A stretch of DNA of 10,310 nucleotides, from contig JAPOOQ010000098.1 in the NCBI GenBank assembly GCA_026713345.1, positions 1 to 10,310 of the forward strand, given 5' to 3'. The notes beneath the pieces are model-generated. The model searched no databases and was not told the DNA's origin. It saw nothing but the letters and a program-made list of their open reading frames with translations. Source of the stretch: Gemmatimonadota bacterium (lineage in GTDB: Bacteria > Gemmatimonadota > Gemmatimonadetes > Longimicrobiales > Gaopeijiaceae). Positions 6,322-10,310 of the stretch are shown piece after piece; within the stretch, counting starts at the first letter, position 1, and each line of letters opens with the position of its first letter. A program made the position numbers and the translations under genes.

Positions 6322-7479
6322 GTGGCGAAGATCCTGGTGGTTGATGACGAGCCCGATCTGGAGATCCTGCTGAGGCAGAAATTCCGCCGGAAGATCCGCT
6401 CTGGAGCGCTCACCCTGATCTTTGCCCAGAACGGGGTCGAGGCACTCGAGCAGCTCAAGGCTCACGACGATGTGGACATGGTGTTGTCCGACATAAACAT
6501 GCCGCAGATGGACGGGCTGACCCTCCTCCATCAACTGAACGAACTGAACCGGGACCTGAGGGCGGTGATCGTCACCGCCTACGGGGACATGAAGAACATC
6601 CGCACCGCGATGAACCGCGGCGCCTTCGACTTCATCACCAAGCCGATCGACTTCTCGGACCTGGAGACGACGATCGCCAAGACGCTGGCCCACCTGGAGG
6701 TCATGCGCGAAGCACTGCGCACCCGGGACGAGCTGGTTGCCATACGCCGCGAGCTCGGTGTGGCCGCGCGGATGCAGGAGTCGATCCTGCCGACGGTCTT
6801 TCCGACGGATACGCGCTTCGAGATCCACGCCTGCATGACCCCCGCGCTGGAGGTGGGCGGCGATTTCTACGATTTCTTCCGGCTGGAAGACGACAAAATG
6901 GGGATCGTGATGGCCGACGTGTCGGGCAAGGGGGTGCCGGCCGCGCTCTTCATGATGGTGAGCCGGACGCTCATGAAGGGGACCGCCATCGGGGAGGCTG
7001 ATCCGGCCACGGCGGTTGCGGAGGTCAACCGGCTGCTGGTCGAGTCCAACGAAGAGTCGATGTTCGTCACGCTCTTCTACGCCACCTTCAACCCCCTGAC
7101 CGGCCTGCTGGAGTTCGCGAACGGGGGGCACAATCTGCCCTATGTCGTGAGGAAGGACGGCAGCGTGGAGCAGATCGACTGCGATTCGGGCATCGTTCTG
7201 GCGGTGCTCCCCGGCTTCGATTTTCCCGGGGGGGCGATCGAGCTCGAGCCGGGGGACGTGGTCTTCTTCTACACCGACGGCATCACCGAGGCGATGAACG
7301 AGGCGGGCGAGGAGTTCGGGGACGATGCGCTTGAAGAAGTCCTGGAGCGGGTTGCGGGGTCCAACGCCGAGGCCTTCAGCGAGAAGGTGGTGGAGGCGGT
7401 CCGGGTCCACGCCGGCGAGGCGCCTCAGTCCGACGACATCACCTGTCTGTGCCTCAGGTACGCGCACCCGGAGGAATGA
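6322..7479 (+). CDS. Receiver-PP2C (SpoIIE/RsbU-type) serine phosphatase response regulator
   Basis: A 385-residue cytoplasmic response regulator with a phosphatase output. Residues about 2-125 are a receiver domain: acidic pair Asp8/Asp9, phospho-acceptor Asp57 in LSDINMPQMDG, Thr85 in VTAYGD and Lys107 in FITKPIDF. A helical linker follows (about 115-155, LVAIRRELGVAARMQ). The SpoIIE-type PP2C domain shows EVGGDFYDFF, ADVSGKGVPAALFM, ANGGHNLPYV, LEPGDVVFFYTDGITEA and QSDDITCLCL, which supply the metal-binding aspartates. Its expected substrate is the phosphoserine of the divergently encoded STAS protein, with activity set by phosphorylation of Asp57, probably by the kinase encoded two genes on. 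The start is uncertain: GTG at 6322 has GGAG (6308-6311) ten bases upstream, whereas GTG at 6313 would have only one base of spacing, so I prefer 6322. The stop overlaps the next gene. Confidence 0.95.
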   Translation: MAKILVVDDEPDLEILLRQKFRRKIRSGALTLIFAQNGVEALEQLKAHDDVDMVLSDINMPQMDGLTLLHQLNELNRDLRAVIVTAYGDMKNIRTAMNRGAFDFITKPIDFSDLETTIAKTLAHLEVMREALRTRDELVAIRRELGVAARMQESILPTVFPTDTRFEIHACMTPALEVGGDFYDFFRLEDDKMGIVMADVSGKGVPAALFMMVSRTLMKGTAIGEADPATAVAEVNRLLVESNEESMFVTLFYATFNPLTGLLEFANGGHNLPYVVRKDGSVEQIDCDSGIVLAVLPGFDFPGGAIELEPGDVVFFYTDGITEAMNEAGEEFGDDALEEVLERVAGSNAEAFSEKVVEAVRVHAGEAPQSDDITCLCLRYAHPEE

Positions 7480-8780
7480 TGAACCGGCCGCGCCTGCCGC
7501 TCTGGGGCCTGCCCGCGCTTGTAGTCCTTACCTGGGCCTGTGAGGCTCCCGCTCCACCGGAGGGCTCCGGTCCGTCCGCCTCCGATGACGCTTCTGCCGC
7601 GGCCGAACCGGATCCGTCGGCCGCGGAGGGGGCGGGTTCGTCGGGCGATCCCCAGGCCGCCCCCGAAGACCTGCTCGCCGCCCACGGCATCTTTGACGAC
7701 TCGATCGTCTTCGGGCAGTCGGCGGCGTTCAGCGGAGATCCGGCGGGGCTCGGTATCAACATGCGGCTGGGGATCCGGGCCGCTTTCGACGAGGCCAATC
7801 GCGCAGGGGGGATACACGGCCGGGAGCTCAAGCTCATCTGGGAGGACGACCGCTATGAGCCCGAATTGGCCGTGGAGAAGACGAGAATGCTCATCCACCA
7901 CGGAATCTTCGGGCTGATCGGCGCTGTGGGAACACCTACATCCGCGAGGGCCGAGCCCATCGCCAGCGAATCCCGGGTGCCTTATATCGGGGCCTTTACG
8001 GGCGCGGGACTACTCCGTCGCGAGAATCAGCGGTACGTGGTCAACCTGCGTGCGTCGTACGACCAGGAAACCGAGGAAATGGTCGAACGGCTTACCACCG
8101 ACCTCAACTTCAGCCGCATCGCCATCCTGTATCAAGACGACAGCTACGGATACGCCGGGCTGAGCGGGGTACGCAAGGCGCTCGAAAGACGCAACATGGC
8201 GCTCGTCGGGGAGGGGACCTACGTGCGCAATACGCTTGCGGTCAAGCGCGCGGCGCTGAATCTCCGGGAATCCAACCCCCAGGCAGTGATCATCATCGGG
8301 GCCTACCGGCCCGCGGCGGAGTTCATCAGGTGGGCCCGCAAGCTCGGGATGCGGACGACCGTGTATGTGAACATCTCCTTCGTAGGAAGCAACAACCTGC
8401 TCAGGGAGCTGGGTTGGTCGGGGGAAGGAGTCGTTGTTACCCAGGTCGTGCCTTTTCCGCTGGATGCCGACATTCCCGTGGTGGTCCAATACAGGGACGC
8501 GCTTGAACGACACGATTCGTCCGCCCAGCCGGGGTTCATTTCGCTTGAAGGATACCTGGTGGGACGACTGGTGGTGGAGGTCCTGCGAAGAGCTGCCGAC
8601 CCTGACGGCGCCCCTCCCACCCGTGAGTCATTCCTTCAGACTCTGGCGGAAGCGGGCCCCATCGACCTCGGTGGCTTCGTGGTCGAGTACGGTCTGCGGG
8701 ACAACCAGGGATCGGAGGCGGTATTCCTGACCGTCATCAGGGACGGCCAATTCGTTCCCGTCAGCGAGCTCTCCCGATGA
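7479..8780 (+). CDS. Periplasmic ligand-binding protein, type 1 (branched-chain amino acid/amide family), probable lipoprotein
   Basis: A 433-residue exported protein. The N-terminus has two basic residues, a hydrophobic core and a cysteine (LTWAC, Cys21) in the place of a lipobox cysteine, although Thr and Trp at -3/-2 are not consensus. Residues about 22-64 are a low-complexity Pro/Ala/Ser/acidic linker that could tether the protein to a membrane. From about 70 on it is a Peripla_BP_6-type fold: IVFGQSAAFSGDPAGLG, GGIHGRELKLIWEDDRYEP, GLIGAVGTPTSARAEPI, YVVNLRASYDQETEEMVERL, RIAILYQDDSYGYAGL and QPGFISLEGYLVGRLVVEVL. Relatives bind amino acids, amides, urea or aromatics; the ligand here is unknown. 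No permease or ATPase gene adjoins it. It sits between a response-regulator phosphatase and a histidine kinase with TGATG/ATGA junctions, so a sensory role like that of TorT is more likely than transport. ATG 7479 suits the GGAGGA at 7470-7475 better than ATG 7476. Confidence 0.92.
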   Translation: MNRPRLPLWGLPALVVLTWACEAPAPPEGSGPSASDDASAAAEPDPSAAEGAGSSGDPQAAPEDLLAAHGIFDDSIVFGQSAAFSGDPAGLGINMRLGIRAAFDEANRAGGIHGRELKLIWEDDRYEPELAVEKTRMLIHHGIFGLIGAVGTPTSARAEPIASESRVPYIGAFTGAGLLRRENQRYVVNLRASYDQETEEMVERLTTDLNFSRIAILYQDDSYGYAGLSGVRKALERRNMALVGEGTYVRNTLAVKRAALNLRESNPQAVIIIGAYRPAAEFIRWARKLGMRTTVYVNISFVGSNNLLRELGWSGEGVVVTQVVPFPLDADIPVVVQYRDALERHDSSAQPGFISLEGYLVGRLVVEVLRRAADPDGAPPTRESFLQTLAEAGPIDLGGFVVEYGLRDNQGSEAVFLTVIRDGQFVPVSELSR

Positions 8781-10310
8781 CGGACTCCCCACACACGGAC
8801 TCCCCACACACGGACACCCCGAAGACGCTCGATCACCGCCTCCACTCGGCTTTCGAGTGGATACTGCCGCGACTTCCCAGCCGCCTGGGCGAACGGGTGC
8901 GCGAAGCGACGGGGGGCCGGTTCGGCATCGGCAGCCAGATTGTGGTGGGGCTGGGTGGCGGCGTGCTGCTGACGATCGTCTCCATCGTGCTGGCCCTGGT
9001 CCTGATGTCGATCGTGAACAATCAGCAGACGCGGGTCGCACAGGAGTACATGCCCGGGCTCGCGGGCGCCGTCGGCGTGGCCCGGTTCAGCGCGGAGCTC
9101 GGCCGGGCCACTCCCGAGCTGCTGGCAGCAAGTAACCCGCAGGACCTGGACGAGGTCCGGCTCGAAGTGAGCGGGTCACAGAACCGTCTCCTGGAAGCGC
9201 TTGCAGAGGTGGCCGCAGCCGAGGAGTCGCAGGACGATGCGGGGACGGGACAGTCGGTGGTGCCACTCGCCGACAGCCTCCGGGCAGTCGTGGAAGACAT
9301 CTACCAGTCGGTGCTCAACCGGATGAACCACCAGCAGCGCCTCGATGTGCTGGAGGAACAGCTCGCGGCGGTGGGTCTGACGGTGGACGATTTTCTGGAG
9401 GGCGAGATCGACGACCAGTACTTCTTCATGCGGACCGGGCTCCGCGAGCTGGGCGACATCCCGTTACCCGAATCTCAGCGCCGGACCGTCGCGGAACTCG
9501 ACCACAAGGACGGACTGTCGGACTTCAAGGCCTCGTGGAACCGCGTCACGGCACTCATATCGCTGGCGATGACGGAAAACGACATCGAGGTGTTGAACGC
9601 CACCCGCGAACGCGTGGGGACTGCGTTCACCGACATGACCGACGCGCTGGAGGACATCCGCCGCCGGCCCCGGGAGAGGTTGCTGGAATTCGTCAACGAA
9701 CTACAGGATATCTACGACGGGCCCGATGGAGTCTTCGCGACGCGGACCGCCGAGTTGCAGGAGCTCGCTGCAGCCGAGGCGCTGGTGGCGGAGAGCGACC
9801 GGATCACGACTCAGCTGGTCAACCAGGTCGAGATGCTCACCGGCGGCGTGCAGGCCTCGGCCCAGCAGGCGGCGGACCGCTCCAACACACTCGTGCAGGT
9901 GGGCGTTTGGTTCCTGCTGACCGTCACCGTCCTGACGATCACCCTCGGCGTCGTGGCCTGGAAGTTCTTCGGCGAACGCCTGCTGGTGCGGATGGGACGG
10001 CTCTCCGACGCGACCCGGCGGATGTCGAAGGGCGATCTCGAGGTCCAGGTTCAGATCGAGGGCAACGACGAGCTCACGGACATGGCCGGAGCGCTCGAGG
10101 TCTTCCGGCAGCACGCGGTGGAGGTGCAGCGGCTCAACCTGGTCGAGAAGCTGGCCGCCGAGGTGCAGTCGAAGAACGACGAGCTCGAAGACACCCTGGA
10201 GAATCTGCGCCGCACCCAGCAGCAGGTTGTCAAGCAGGAGAAGCTGGCCTCGCTGGGCGCACTCACCGCCGGAATCGCGCACGAGATCCGCAACCCGCTC
10301 AACTTCGTGA
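8777..10310 (+). CDS. Membrane sensor histidine kinase with TorS-like periplasmic domain and HAMP, 3' end cut by window edge
   Basis: The frame is open from ATG 8777 to the window end (511 codons). Order: a repeat-containing cytoplasmic N-terminus (1-50), transmembrane helix 1 (about 53-80), a periplasmic domain of about 290 residues, transmembrane helix 2 (about 372-395), HAMP (about 396-450, with ATRRMSKGDLEVQV and NDELTDMAGALEVFRQ), a coiled coil, and the H-box LASLGALTAGIAHEIRNPLN with phospho-acceptor His502. The ATP-binding domain is beyond the window, as is any hybrid receiver. The periplasmic part looks all-helical, and GPDGVFATRTAELQ...AEALVAES before helix 2 resembles the TorS-type sensor, which in TorS works with the periplasmic binding protein TorT. 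That matches the upstream gene. The start overlaps the upstream stop (ATGA) and has no clear Shine-Dalgarno, so translation is probably coupled. The likely phosphoryl target is the receiver-PP2C protein encoded at the head of the operon. Confidence 0.93.
   Translation, partial: MTDSPHTDSPHTDTPKTLDHRLHSAFEWILPRLPSRLGERVREATGGRFGIGSQIVVGLGGGVLLTIVSIVLALVLMSIVNNQQTRVAQEYMPGLAGAVGVARFSAELGRATPELLAASNPQDLDEVRLEVSGSQNRLLEALAEVAAAEESQDDAGTGQSVVPLADSLRAVVEDIYQSVLNRMNHQQRLDVLEEQLAAVGLTVDDFLEGEIDDQYFFMRTGLRELGDIPLPESQRRTVAELDHKDGLSDFKASWNRVTALISLAMTENDIEVLNATRERVGTAFTDMTDALEDIRRRPRERLLEFVNELQDIYDGPDGVFATRTAELQELAAAEALVAESDRITTQLVNQVEMLTGGVQASAQQAADRSNTLVQVGVWFLLTVTVLTITLGVVAWKFFGERLLVRMGRLSDATRRMSKGDLEVQVQIEGNDELTDMAGALEVFRQHAVEVQRLNLVEKLAAEVQSKNDELEDTLENLRRTQQQVVKQEKLASLGALTAGIAHEIRNPLNFV
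8780..8824 (+). repeat. 15-bp tandem repeat at the kinase N-terminus
   Basis: ACGGACTCCCCACAC occurs twice exactly (8780-8794 and 8795-8809), followed by a degenerate third unit (8810-8824). It encodes TDSPH-TDSPH-TDTPK straight after the start Met. The unit is a multiple of three, so copy number can change without breaking the frame. It lies in the cytoplasmic tail ahead of transmembrane helix 1. Confidence 0.85.

Noticed and set aside
6274..7467. 397-codon open frame on the minus strand opposite the receiver-PP2C gene
   Set aside because: It is a shadow frame. The plus strand carries every receiver and PP2C motif, and the minus translation resembles no family.
7479..8780. Binding protein as part of an ABC importer
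   Set aside because: No permease or ATPase gene is adjacent on either side in the window, and the gene is translationally coupled to signalling genes on both sides. Unlinked transport partners cannot be excluded.

Overview
This is a GC-rich stretch (roughly two-thirds G+C by eye, not computed) from a Gram-negative bacterium. The evidence for an outer membrane is a porin O/P-type beta-barrel with a signal peptide, a periplasmic solute-binding protein and a large periplasmic sensor domain. GTG/TTG starts, GGAG-type ribosome-binding sites and PVAAQ-like signal cleavage sites would suit Gemmatimonadota or a similar phylum. That placement is a guess from style, because no rRNA or marker gene is present.

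Layout. Positions 1-3798 (minus strand) hold, in transcription order, an Amt ammonium transporter, a circularly permuted ATP-grasp protein and an alpha-E protein cut by the window edge. The last two overlap as ATGA. They match the widespread but poorly understood ATP-grasp/alpha-E pair (compare Rv2411c-Rv2410c of Mycobacterium). A 343-base divergent intergenic region separates amt from a porin gene (plus, 4142-5197). A strong 11-bp hairpin then separates the porin from a convergent minus-strand pair: a STAS anti-sigma-factor antagonist and an RsbW-like anti-sigma kinase, again overlapping as ATGA. Divergent from this pair, a plus-strand operon runs from 6322 to the end: a receiver-PP2C (RsbU-type) phosphatase, a branched-chain-amino-acid-type periplasmic binding protein, and a histidine kinase cut by the window edge just after its H-box. 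Junctions in this operon are TGATG/ATGA overlaps.

The right half looks like one complete signalling chain. A periplasmic binding protein probably presents a ligand to a kinase whose helical periplasmic domain resembles the TorS sensor. The kinase would phosphorylate Asp57 of the receiver-phosphatase. The phosphatase would dephosphorylate Ser55 of the STAS protein, and the STAS protein would then sequester the RsbW-like kinase and free a sigma factor encoded elsewhere. No ABC permease or ATPase lies next to the binding protein and no sigma factor lies next to the RsbW-like protein, so this reads as a sensory rather than a transport locus. The left half pairs ammonium uptake with a predicted ATP-dependent ligase. 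No tRNA, rRNA, CRISPR array, insertion sequence or transposase was found.
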